DNA of 64,000 nt, taken from NCBI RefSeq assembly GCF_046035435.1, contig NZ_JBFNFH010000002.1. One strand, 5' to 3'. Below, one piece after another: positions 28,302-36,204 of the stretch (its first letter is position 1; each line of letters begins with the position of its first letter). A model generated the notes under the pieces. The model worked only from the letters and a program-made list of their open reading frames with translations. It made no database searches and had not been told where the DNA came from. Position numbers and translations under genes: made by a program. The stretch is from Helcococcus bovis (GTDB taxonomy: Bacteria > Bacillota > Clostridia > Tissierellales > Peptoniphilaceae).

Positions 28302-28831
28302 TATTCTTCACTTTTCATAAATGCGAAAATATATGGGCAATTTCTATAAAAATCCCCATAATTTAATCCGTATCCTACAACGAATAAATCTTCAATTTCT
28401 TGTCCAATAAAATCAGGATAAATTTCTACCCTTCTTCTCTCTGGTTTGTCTAAAAATACAGCAGTTTTTATTGATTTAGGATTTTTTTCTTTTATATGAT
28501 TAACAATAGCATTAAGTGTAATACCAGAATCACATATATCATCAATTATTAAAACATTTTTTCCTTCCAAATCAAATCTTACATCATTAATAATATCTAC
28601 TCTACCTGAAGTTTCTTCATTGTCACCATAACTTGATGTAGTCATAAATTCTACAACTGTTGGAGTTTCTATTTTTCTAACTAAATCAGCTGCAAATACA
28701 AAACTCCCTCTTAATAAGGAAATTGCATAAATTGGTTCATTGCCGTAAGCTTCTGTAATTTCTTTTCCCATTCTTTTTACAGTTTCTTGAATTTGCTCTT
28801 CACTAAATAATACAACTTTTTTTCTATTCAT
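28301..28831 (-). CDS. hpt: hypoxanthine phosphoribosyltransferase
   Basis: A 176-residue purine salvage enzyme converting hypoxanthine or guanine with PRPP to IMP or GMP. The PRPP-binding motif VLIIDDICDSGITL, an early LLRGSFVFAADL loop, the flexible-loop MTTSSYG segment and the VGYGLNYG end are all present. The length is normal. It lies between valS and a methyltransferase gene, with only 29 bases after the valS-side stop and a one-base overlap downstream. Confidence 0.94.
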   Translation of the reverse strand: MNRKKVVLFSEEQIQETVKRMGKEITEAYGNEPIYAISLLRGSFVFAADLVRKIETPTVVEFMTTSSYGDNEETSGRVDIINDVRFDLEGKNVLIIDDICDSGITLNAIVNHIKEKNPKSIKTAVFLDKPERRRVEIYPDFIGQEIEDLFVVGYGLNYGDFYRNCPYIFAFMKSEE

Positions 28832-28860
28832 AAATTACCTTCCATTAAAGTTTAATATAA

Positions 28861-31488
28861 TTATTTATTTTTAATATCTTCAATACTTTTTTCTACTTCA
28901 TTAAGCATATTAGTGTATTTTTCAACTTTTTCTTTTTCAGCATCAACTAAATTTTTAGGAGCTTTTTGTGTGAATTTCTCATTTGATAATTTCCCTTTAG
29001 CTCTATTTAACTCTGAAATTATCTTATCTTTTTCATTTTCTAATCTACTTAATTCTTTTTTTAAATCAATAAGACCATCTAATGAAAGATATAATTTATA
29101 ATCATCTTTTACTGTTACAGCAACATTATCTATTTCTTTATCTTCTCTAATAATTTCAACTTCACTCAGGTTTGCTAATGAAATTAAATTATTTGATAAT
29201 TTAGAGAAAATTCCTGCTGTTTCATCAGATTCAGTAAATATATATAATTTTGACTTATTCTTATTTGGTACGTTCAATTCTAATCTTTGAGCTCTTAATG
29301 ATGTAATTGCATCGATAAGTTTAGAAACTGCTTTTTCTTCCCATTCATAATGATTTAATTCTTCATATTTTGGATAATTTGCAACTATTATTAAATCTTC
29401 TTTATTTGGCAAGTAAGAATAAATTTCTTCAGTGATATATGGCATGAATGGATGTAATAATTTCAAGATATTTTCTAAAGCATATAATAATACTGCTAAA
29501 GCATTATCTTTTACTTCGCCTTCATCATGTAATCTTGTTTTCACAAATTCGATATACCAATCACAGAATTCAAACCATATAAATTCATATAAGTTTACTG
29601 CAACAATACCAATTTCATATTGATTTAATAATCTATCAATATCTTTTGATAATGTATTAATTCTAGAAATTATCCATTTATCTTCGATTGTTAATTTACC
29701 TCTATCTAATTTATATTCTTTTTCATCTTCCATATTCATGAATATAAATCTTGATGCATTCCAAATCTTATTAGCAAAATTTCTCTTATCTTTAACTTCA
29801 TCGTCGATATATCTCATATCATTTCCTGGTGAATTTCCACTTACTAAATTAAATCTTATAGCATCTGCACCATATTTATCGATTTCATCAAGTGGGTCAA
29901 TACCATTATTTAATGATTTAGACATTTTTCTACCTTGACTATCTCTAACAATTCCGTTTAGATATACTGTGTTAAATGGTAGTTTTCCAGTATTATATAA
30001 TGATGAAAATACCATTCTTATTACCCAAAAGAAAATAATATCATAACCTGTTATAAGCGTATTTGTTGGGAAGAAATATTTATAATCTTCAGCATCTTCA
30101 TTTGGCCAACCTAATGTTGAAAATGGCCACAACGCAGATGAAAACCATGTATCAAGTGTATCACTATCTCTTGTAACTTTTCCATAAACACTTTCATCCG
30201 GTTGTTCTTTAGAAACAATGATTTCTCCATTTTCAGTGTAGTAAACAGGTAATCTGTGTCCCCACCATAACTGTCTTGAAATATTCCAATCTCTTAGATT
30301 TTCCAACCAGTTTACATAAATTTTTCCAAATCTTTCAGGAATGATTTTAAGTTCTCCACTAGTATATGCTTCTAAAGCTGGTTTTACTAATTCTTTCATT
30401 GCAACAAACCATTGTTTTGAAACAAGTGGTTCAATTATTGTCCCACATCTTGAACAATGCCCTACAGCATGTTCTAATTCTTCTATTTTGCCTAATAGAC
30501 CTAATTCATCCATTTTTGCAACTATTTTTTTTCTTGCTTCATATCTATCTAATCCTGAGAATTCCCCATAACCATCAGATATTGTACCATCATGTTCTAT
30601 AACAACACATTGACCTAAATCATGTCTTTGTCCAACTTCAAAGTCATTAGGATCATGTGATGGTGTAATTTTTACAACACCTGTACCATATTCTTTATCA
30701 ACATAGTCATCTGCAATAATAGGTATTTCTCTATTAACTATAGGTAAAATTACTATTTCCCCTATTAAATCTTGATATCTTTCATCAGTTGGATCTACTG
30801 CAACAGCCAAGTCTCCTAGCATTGTTTCCGGTCTAGTTGTAGCAATTGTAATTTTTCTATCTAAATTTTTTAATGGATAATCAAAATACCATAAATTACC
30901 TTTTTCGTCTTTGTGATCAACTTCTGCATCTGATATTGCAGTATCACAATATGGACAATAATTTACAATTCTTTCACCTCTATAAATTAGTCCGTCATTG
31001 TACATTTTTACAAAAACTTCTTCAACAGCACTTGATAGATTTTTATCTAGTGTAAATGCTTCTCTTGACCAATCAGCAGAAACTCCTATTTTTCTAAGTT
31101 GTTTCTTTATATTTCCACCATATTTGTGAGTCCAATCCCATGCTTCTTCTAAAAATTTTTCTCTTCCTAGTTCAAATTTTGTATGACCTTCATTTCTAAT
31201 TTTTTCTACAACTTTTGCTTCTGTCGCAATACTTGCATGGTCAGTACCAGGTAACCAAAGTGTTGAATAACCTGACATTCTCTTCCATCTTATAACTATA
31301 TCTTGAAGAGTTGAGACCAATGCATGCCCCATGTGTAAATTCCCTGTTACATTTGGTGGCGGCATGACTATTGTAAAAGGCTCTTTAGACTTATCAACTT
31401 GAGCGGTAAAATATCCCCCATTTTCCCAATCTGTATATATCCTATTCTCAAAAGATTTAGGATCATAATTTTTTTCTAAATTTTTCAT
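28861..31488 (-). CDS. valS: valine--tRNA ligase
   Basis: An 875-residue class I aminoacyl-tRNA synthetase charging tRNA-Val. The HIGH signature is HMGH in PPPNVTGNLHMGHAL, followed by the editing (CP1) domain with TTRPETMLGDLAVAV, the KMSKS loop GRKMSKSLNN, the anticodon-binding domain, and the C-terminal coiled coil near residues 800-875. RBS GGAGG precedes the ATG. A TTGACT-17-TATAAT promoter lies upstream, and no T-box leader is present. It is first gene of valS-hpt-methyltransferase. Confidence 0.96.
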   Translation of the reverse strand: MKNLEKNYDPKSFENRIYTDWENGGYFTAQVDKSKEPFTIVMPPPNVTGNLHMGHALVSTLQDIVIRWKRMSGYSTLWLPGTDHASIATEAKVVEKIRNEGHTKFELGREKFLEEAWDWTHKYGGNIKKQLRKIGVSADWSREAFTLDKNLSSAVEEVFVKMYNDGLIYRGERIVNYCPYCDTAISDAEVDHKDEKGNLWYFDYPLKNLDRKITIATTRPETMLGDLAVAVDPTDERYQDLIGEIVILPIVNREIPIIADDYVDKEYGTGVVKITPSHDPNDFEVGQRHDLGQCVVIEHDGTISDGYGEFSGLDRYEARKKIVAKMDELGLLGKIEELEHAVGHCSRCGTIIEPLVSKQWFVAMKELVKPALEAYTSGELKIIPERFGKIYVNWLENLRDWNISRQLWWGHRLPVYYTENGEIIVSKEQPDESVYGKVTRDSDTLDTWFSSALWPFSTLGWPNEDAEDYKYFFPTNTLITGYDIIFFWVIRMVFSSLYNTGKLPFNTVYLNGIVRDSQGRKMSKSLNNGIDPLDEIDKYGADAIRFNLVSGNSPGNDMRYIDDEVKDKRNFANKIWNASRFIFMNMEDEKEYKLDRGKLTIEDKWIISRINTLSKDIDRLLNQYEIGIVAVNLYEFIWFEFCDWYIEFVKTRLHDEGEVKDNALAVLLYALENILKLLHPFMPYITEEIYSYLPNKEDLIIVANYPKYEELNHYEWEEKAVSKLIDAITSLRAQRLELNVPNKNKSKLYIFTESDETAGIFSKLSNNLISLANLSEVEIIREDKEIDNVAVTVKDDYKLYLSLDGLIDLKKELSRLENEKDKIISELNRAKGKLSNEKFTQKAPKNLVDAEKEKVEKYTNMLNEVEKSIEDIKNK

Positions 31489-31537
31489 TACGCCTCCAAA
31501 GTAAATTTCGCCCTATCTTACTTATAATTATTATTTT

Positions 31538-31566
31538 ATTATAGTATTTGTCAATTCTTTAGTCAA
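31538..31566 (-). promoter_or_regulatory. predicted promoter of valS
   Basis: On the minus strand TTGACT (31561-31566), a 17-base spacer and TATAAT (31538-31543), about 50 bases before the valS start. It is one of the best promoter matches in the window. Confidence 0.75.
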
Positions 31567-31576
31567 GTATTCAATG

Positions 31577-31670
31577 AAGTATCGGGTAACCTTGTTTTTG
31601 ACATTCTCCCGGTACTTACCCTAATAAAAATGTATCGGGTATTCCTATTTTTTCAAATTCTCCCGATACA
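31577..31670. repeat. tandem pair of 40-nt hairpin repeats
   Basis: Two related hairpins, 31577-31616 and 31631-31670, share the stem GTATCGGG with CCCGATAC (CCCGGTAC in the first) and a loop ending in ATTCTCCCG. On the minus strand the distal copy is followed by TTTTTATT and can act as terminator of the ABC cassette. The proximal copy has no T-run and lies directly upstream of the valS promoter. Confidence 0.6.
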
Positions 31671-31707
31671 TTTGATTTTATTCTATTTAATTAACAATAA
31701 TATTAAT

Positions 31708-32376
31708 CTAATCCCTTATTAATTTTCCTTCTTTTAATTCATAAACTTTAAATTTATTGATGTCAAAGAAATTAGTATCATGACTAACTAATATAATAGT
31801 TGTACTTTTAGGTATTATATTTAAAATATACTCATAAAAACTTTCTTTATAATTTGTATGAAGTGATGCCGTAGGCTCGTCTAATATCAATACATCAGGA
31901 TTATTTATCAAAGCTCTAGCAATAGCTACTCTTTGCTTTTCTCCTCCTGATAGATTTTTTACTTTCTTTTTATACATTTTTTTCAAATCAAATTCTTCTA
32001 CAATATTTTTTACTCTATCTCTTTTTTCACTTGATTTATATTTTTTGGAATATATAAGTGGTATTTTAATATTTTCTTCAACAGATTCATTTTCAAGTAG
32101 CAAATAATCTTGAAAAACAAAGCCAAACATCTCATTTTTAAGCTTACTTAGTTCTTTAGATTTAATCTCTTTAATATTTTCACCATTTATATAATAGTCT
32201 CCAGAAAAATCATGATCTAGTAACCCTATTATCTTCAGTGTTGTAGTCTTTCCAGAACCATTTTCACCTTTTATTAATATATGCTCTCCTTTTTCAATAA
32301 TCAAATTTGCACTATTTAAAATCTGGACATCTCGATTATTTTTATACGATTTTGTTATACTTTCTAAATTTATCAT
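31708..32376 (-). CDS. ABC transporter ATP-binding protein of the bacteriocin-like cassette
   Basis: A 222-residue ATPase of the MacB/LolD type. Walker A is GENGSGKTT near residue 39, the Q-loop is FVFQDYLLL, the signature is LSGGEKQR, and Walker B is DVLILDEPTAS. The H-loop is ILVSHD. It would energise the two FtsX-like membrane proteins encoded just upstream, whose last stop is seven bases away. In lactococcin-972-type loci an ATPase of this size is the last gene, as here. It is followed by a hairpin with a T-run. Confidence 0.88.
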   Translation of the reverse strand: MINLESITKSYKNNRDVQILNSANLIIEKGEHILIKGENGSGKTTTLKIIGLLDHDFSGDYYINGENIKEIKSKELSKLKNEMFGFVFQDYLLLENESVEENIKIPLIYSKKYKSSEKRDRVKNIVEEFDLKKMYKKKVKNLSGGEKQRVAIARALINNPDVLILDEPTASLHTNYKESFYEYILNIIPKSTTIILVSHDTNFFDINKFKVYELKEGKLIRD

Positions 32377-32383
32377 GCTAACC

Positions 32384-33379
32384 TCAACTTAAAATTGATT
32401 TACTTAATTTCTTACAAAATACTATATTATTTATCAAAAATATCACTAAATAAAATATTGAAATTGTCTTTATCACATGCGCAATTATATTTTTATTAAA
32501 AGCATTTAAAAATAAAAATATCATAAAAAATGATAAGACTATTAAAATAATATGCACGATATTTCTTATAAAAATATCTTTTATTCTAGCACCATGAATA
32601 TAATGTATTTTATGTTCTTTTCTTAAGTTATTAAATAATTCTTTATAGAAATAGTTAATAACAAATATAACAAGTAAGATATTTAAAAAATTGTATACAA
32701 ATATATACTTAAATAAAAAATCATTTTCATCAGTTTTTTCACTTTTAACAATTTTAAGCTTTGCAAAACTATTATTAAATACTTTTTCCAGTTTATTTAT
32801 CGTTTCTACATTTGAAATATCTAGATTACTAACTATTCCTACTAGTTCACTTTTATCAATATATTTATAAACATTATCGATTTCATCATCAGAAATTATT
32901 TCATATACATTAAAATTAAATCCATAACCTAAATCATTTAATATATCATAAATATTATTTTTTATATTATCGTCATTAACTTCATTTAAAACAGCATTTT
33001 CAATACTTCTATCTGATAAAATATAGGATTTATTATTATATTTCTGATCACTTCTACCATCAAAAAAGTATACATATTGGCCGACTTTTTCGGAAAAATA
33101 ACCACTATTAAAAGAAGTTATTTCATTATTTTCAAAAAATTCATTTACATCTTCTTTAAGATTTTGATCAATATCTTCAAAAGATATAGGTACCAATTCA
33201 AGATTATATTCTCTACTATAATTAACTAATTTTTTTTCTTCTGTTAAATTAATTATCAATGAATCGATTGATTTTACAATTGGTTGAGATATTAAAGATA
33301 ATATTATAATTAATAATAAGATATTTTTAAAATTTTTAAATATATCCCTAATACCAAGATATATATTATTGTAATTCAT
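32384..33379 (-). CDS. FtsX-like membrane protein of the bacteriocin-like cassette, second half
   Basis: A 331-residue membrane protein with one N-terminal helix (about residues 17-38), an external domain of roughly 180 residues, and three C-terminal helices. The cytoplasmic loop before the later helices has KIHYIHGARIKDIF, like the coupling loop of FtsX/MacB permeases and like QIHGASRFSYIL in its upstream neighbour. The start overlaps the preceding gene by 14 bases, with AGGAG inside that gene. The two proteins together match in layout and length the single DUF1430-type bacteriocin-associated membrane protein of lactococcin-972 loci, so a split form is inferred. It could instead be an unrelated MacB-type permease. 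Confidence 0.65.
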   Translation of the reverse strand: MNYNNIYLGIRDIFKNFKNILLLIIILSLISQPIVKSIDSLIINLTEEKKLVNYSREYNLELVPISFEDIDQNLKEDVNEFFENNEITSFNSGYFSEKVGQYVYFFDGRSDQKYNNKSYILSDRSIENAVLNEVNDDNIKNNIYDILNDLGYGFNFNVYEIISDDEIDNVYKYIDKSELVGIVSNLDISNVETINKLEKVFNNSFAKLKIVKSEKTDENDFLFKYIFVYNFLNILLVIFVINYFYKELFNNLRKEHKIHYIHGARIKDIFIRNIVHIILIVLSFFMIFLFLNAFNKNIIAHVIKTISIFYLVIFLINNIVFCKKLSKSILS

Positions 33380-34394
33380 TTGATTCTCCTAACTTTGACA
33401 CATGCTTAAATACAATTATAGTTTCTAAGCTTAAGAAAAATAATATAAATAGTAATAAAAAAATATTTATTATAAATATAATACTTAAATTTAACATATA
33501 CTCATGTATAAGTTTTAAATACAATGCTGGTAAAACTGTAGAGCTTGCAATTATAAAGATTAATCTAACTATATTAGATTTAAATAAATTTAATATATAA
33601 CTAAATCTACTAGCTCCATGTATTTGACTTACATAAATGTCTTTATACTTTGTCTTGGAATACAACGCCAAACTCAATATCAAGACTAATATAATAGAAA
33701 GTAAACTAGATATCATAAATACATCATATCTTCTACCATTAAATAACAGTCCTATAGCTTCCTTTATAGTTTTAAAATGATTTGTTTTAACTAGATCATA
33801 ATTATAATCATTCATAAAATTAACTATTTTATTTTTTTTCAAATTTTCATCTTCATCAATTACATATATTTTAGTAATATCTTTAGCATCCAAAGCGAAT
33901 AAATTTTTTACTATTTCAATAGGCTTTTCATAAATCGCAGAATTATAATCAAAATAGTTAATTACTTCTGTATTATATTTTGAATCTAAACTACTTATAT
34001 CAAAATTACTAGAATATAAAATATCATCAATCAAACCAATATATACTCCTACATCAATACCATTTTTATAGTCATTTTCAGAAAAATATCTATATTCATA
34101 AGGATTTAATATTTTAGTAGACTCAGCATAATATTTATTATCAGGGTCATAAAGTCCAATAAGTTTTTCATCTTTTGTCTCAGCTATAAAAATTAAGTCG
34201 CCATATCTATTGAATTTATTTAACTTTTCATACTCTATATTTAAATTATCTTTAGTAGCTACAAATTCAAAATGATTTGGAGGCATTTGATATTTATTAT
34301 TATATAAAGCTCTCGAAACTATATAATTAAAGCCTAAAATTAAAGATAGATTTATTATGAAAATTAATATCAATATATTTCTATTTAGTTTCAT
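33366..34394 (-). CDS. FtsX-like membrane protein of the bacteriocin-like cassette, first half
   Basis: A 342-residue membrane protein with an N-terminal helix (residues 8-28), an acidic Tyr-rich external domain to about residue 230, and three C-terminal helices. The loop DIYVSQIHGASRFSYIL precedes the last two helices and parallels the one in the next gene, so the pair looks like duplicated half-permeases. It starts two bases after the stop of the secreted protein gene, with AGGA as the likely ribosome binding site. Transport of the secreted protein, or self-protection against it, is inferred from the neighbours. Confidence 0.65.
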   Translation of the reverse strand: MKLNRNILILIFIINLSLILGFNYIVSRALYNNKYQMPPNHFEFVATKDNLNIEYEKLNKFNRYGDLIFIAETKDEKLIGLYDPDNKYYAESTKILNPYEYRYFSENDYKNGIDVGVYIGLIDDILYSSNFDISSLDSKYNTEVINYFDYNSAIYEKPIEIVKNLFALDAKDITKIYVIDEDENLKKNKIVNFMNDYNYDLVKTNHFKTIKEAIGLLFNGRRYDVFMISSLLSIILVLILSLALYSKTKYKDIYVSQIHGASRFSYILNLFKSNIVRLIFIIASSTVLPALYLKLIHEYMLNLSIIFIINIFLLLFILFFLSLETIIVFKHVSKLGESNELQ

Positions 34395-34396
34395 AA

Positions 34397-34975
34397 CTAG
34401 TCCTGTTCTACATTGAATTTGGTATTTTGTTTATCTACACCTTCTTCTAAAATTTCAACATCTTCAATAATTATTTCGCCTTCCTTAAGTAGTCCTCCTC
34501 TTATATTTTGCTCACTATCAATATGAGAATTAAAATTAATATCACGATTTATATTATATGAACTAAAATAACTACCTAGAGTTTTTTCTGAATAATTATA
34601 ATAAACTTTTGTTTTATCTTTATCATTCCATTTATCATAAACCGTTATTTCTCTTATTACTTGATTAGGGTTGTTTTTACCATATGAATCTGCTCTTGTT
34701 TTATATATATCACCTTGTACATCATATGTAATCTGAGTCCACTCATAATAGTAAATCATGTTATTTCTTTTAACTCTATCTGCCCCTCTTACAGAAGCAG
34801 TTCCATAATAAACATCTGACCAATATGGATCAGGATGTTCAGACTTAACATATGTAGTTGAAGTAGCTTTCCATAACATAGTTACTTTAGCTAAGGAAAT
34901 TGGTTCCAAAATTAATAATAAAGCTAATGTTAAAATACCTATATGCTTTTTATGTAAATTATATTTTGATTTCAT
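34397..34975 (-). CDS. Tyr-rich secreted protein, possible lactococcin-972-like bacteriocin
   Basis: A 192-residue exported protein with a signal peptide (helix at residues 12-29, cleavage probably after LAKV or ISLA). The mature part is rich in Tyr, Trp, Asn and Lys and contains PYWSDVYYGTASV and a later KVYYNYSEK. These loosely resemble the W/Y-S-x-Y-Y/H-G start and YYN-type end of lactococcin 972, though the protein is about twice that length and ends in an acidic tail. The match alone is weak; the three following genes make the reading plausible. RBS GGAGAAG precedes the ATG. An exported protein of another function remains possible. Confidence 0.45.
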   Translation of the reverse strand: MKSKYNLHKKHIGILTLALLLILEPISLAKVTMLWKATSTTYVKSEHPDPYWSDVYYGTASVRGADRVKRNNMIYYYEWTQITYDVQGDIYKTRADSYGKNNPNQVIREITVYDKWNDKDKTKVYYNYSEKTLGSYFSSYNINRDINFNSHIDSEQNIRGGLLKEGEIIIEDVEILEEGVDKQNTKFNVEQD

Positions 34976-35000
34976 ATTCTTCTCCTAAATTTATTATGGT

Positions 35001-35057
35001 ATAATACAACTTAATATATTAAATATCAATACAGAAATCGATTTCTTAATTTAAGAA
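35001..35057 (-). promoter_or_regulatory. promoter and palindromic operator of the bacteriocin-like cassette
   Basis: On the minus strand TTGATA (35024-35029), a 17-base spacer and TATTAT (35001-35006). Just upstream of the -35 lie a perfect 14-bp palindrome AGAAATCGATTTCT (35033-35046) and an overlapping inverted repeat TTCTTAA-T-TTAAGAA (35043-35057). These are good candidates for a repressor or activator site. The rest of the gap up to 35340 is AT-rich with nothing recognised. Confidence 0.6.
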
Positions 35058-35343
35058 TAACATAGATATATTTCAACGTCAATTTCTTAGCAAAGAAGAC
35101 TATAATTTTTCTTTCTTTATTAAATATATTTAACAATTTAATTTATGAAATCATTTTTCAAAAACTTTCCATATAAATCAATGATTTAATAATGAAATAA
35201 GACATTTTTTTATGTCATTTTTGAAAATCATTGACAATTTATAATCCATGAAAATATTTTCTATAACTCAATTTATCTATTTTTCAACATTTAACTATAA
35301 TTCTTTGATATTTTTATGAAAAAGTAATCTTTTATATTTCATG

Positions 35344-35371
35344 TTTACATTTTTATTTTTTTTGGTATAAT
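35344..35371 (+). promoter_or_regulatory. predicted promoter of the PPDK regulator-ppdK operon
   Basis: TTTACA at 35344-35349, a 16-base spacer and TATAAT at 35366-35371 with an extended -10 TGG, 33 bases before the start. Confidence 0.7.
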
Positions 35372-35403
35372 AAAAACATAGTAAGTTAATTTTGGAGAAC
35401 AAC

Positions 35404-36204
35404 ATGCAGAATGAAAAGGTTTGGATTTTATCAGACAAGAATTCAAAAACATTGACACATATATTGGTTAGAAATTACTTCATGCAAGAATTACAAACTG
35501 ATATAAAAATATATGATAATCTGAATGATATTTCACAAATATACAATTTTGAAATATATGAAGACGATCAAATCATATATTACGCTTTTGAAAATAAAAA
35601 CATGTCTGAATATGTAAAAAACAAATGTAAACAACTAAATATTAAATATTTTGATGTGTATGCTGTTGTGTACAACTTTCTAGGTAGTATTTTTTCTAAA
35701 ATATCTAAAGGTGGAAATATTCCTTCTATTTTAGAACAAAGCCTAAGAAATAATCATGTAGACTTTGCTCTTTTAAATGATGATGGAATAAATCCTCAGT
35801 CAATATATGAATCTGATATAGTGATAATTGGAGTTTCTAGAACATCAAAAACTCCTCTATCAATTTATATGTCTAATTTAGGATATAACGTTACAAATAT
35901 TCCATTGGTTCCTGAAATAGATCTTCCAGATGAACTATTTAAAATAGAACCAAATAAAATCGTTGCATTAACAATGGATCCTAATAGATTAATCGAAATT
36001 AGAAAAGAAAGAATTAAATCTTTAGGAATTCCAGTTGATTCTGGGTATGCTACATTAGAAAGAGTGAATATCGAACTTGATTATTCAAATAAAGTTATCC
36101 AAAAATTAAATTGCCAATCTATTGATGTTACTCATATTTCCATTGAGGAAACATCAGAAAGAATAAAAAAACTTATTGATATGAGAAGGGAGCAACAAAA
36201 ATGA
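35404..36204 (+). CDS. pyruvate, phosphate dikinase regulatory protein (kinase/phosphotransferase)
   Basis: A 266-residue member of the DUF299 family. It inactivates PPDK by ADP-dependent phosphorylation of a threonine next to the catalytic His and reactivates it by phosphate-dependent removal. The ADP-binding motif is seen as GVSRTSKTPLS, followed by NIPLVPEIDLPDELF and the FALLNDDG and DSGYATLERVNIELDY segments. An in-frame TTG at 35392 is upstream of the GGAG ribosome binding site, so the ATG at 35404 is used. It overlaps ppdK by four bases (ATGA), the expected pairing of regulator and target. Confidence 0.92.
   Translation: MQNEKVWILSDKNSKTLTHILVRNYFMQELQTDIKIYDNLNDISQIYNFEIYEDDQIIYYAFENKNMSEYVKNKCKQLNIKYFDVYAVVYNFLGSIFSKISKGGNIPSILEQSLRNNHVDFALLNDDGINPQSIYESDIVIIGVSRTSKTPLSIYMSNLGYNVTNIPLVPEIDLPDELFKIEPNKIVALTMDPNRLIEIRKERIKSLGIPVDSGYATLERVNIELDYSNKVIQKLNCQSIDVTHISIEETSERIKKLIDMRREQQK

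Noticed and set aside
31489..31707. T-box riboswitch before valS
   Set aside because: No T-box core (AGGGTGG...ACCGCG) or specifier stem; the hairpins lie upstream of the valS promoter.
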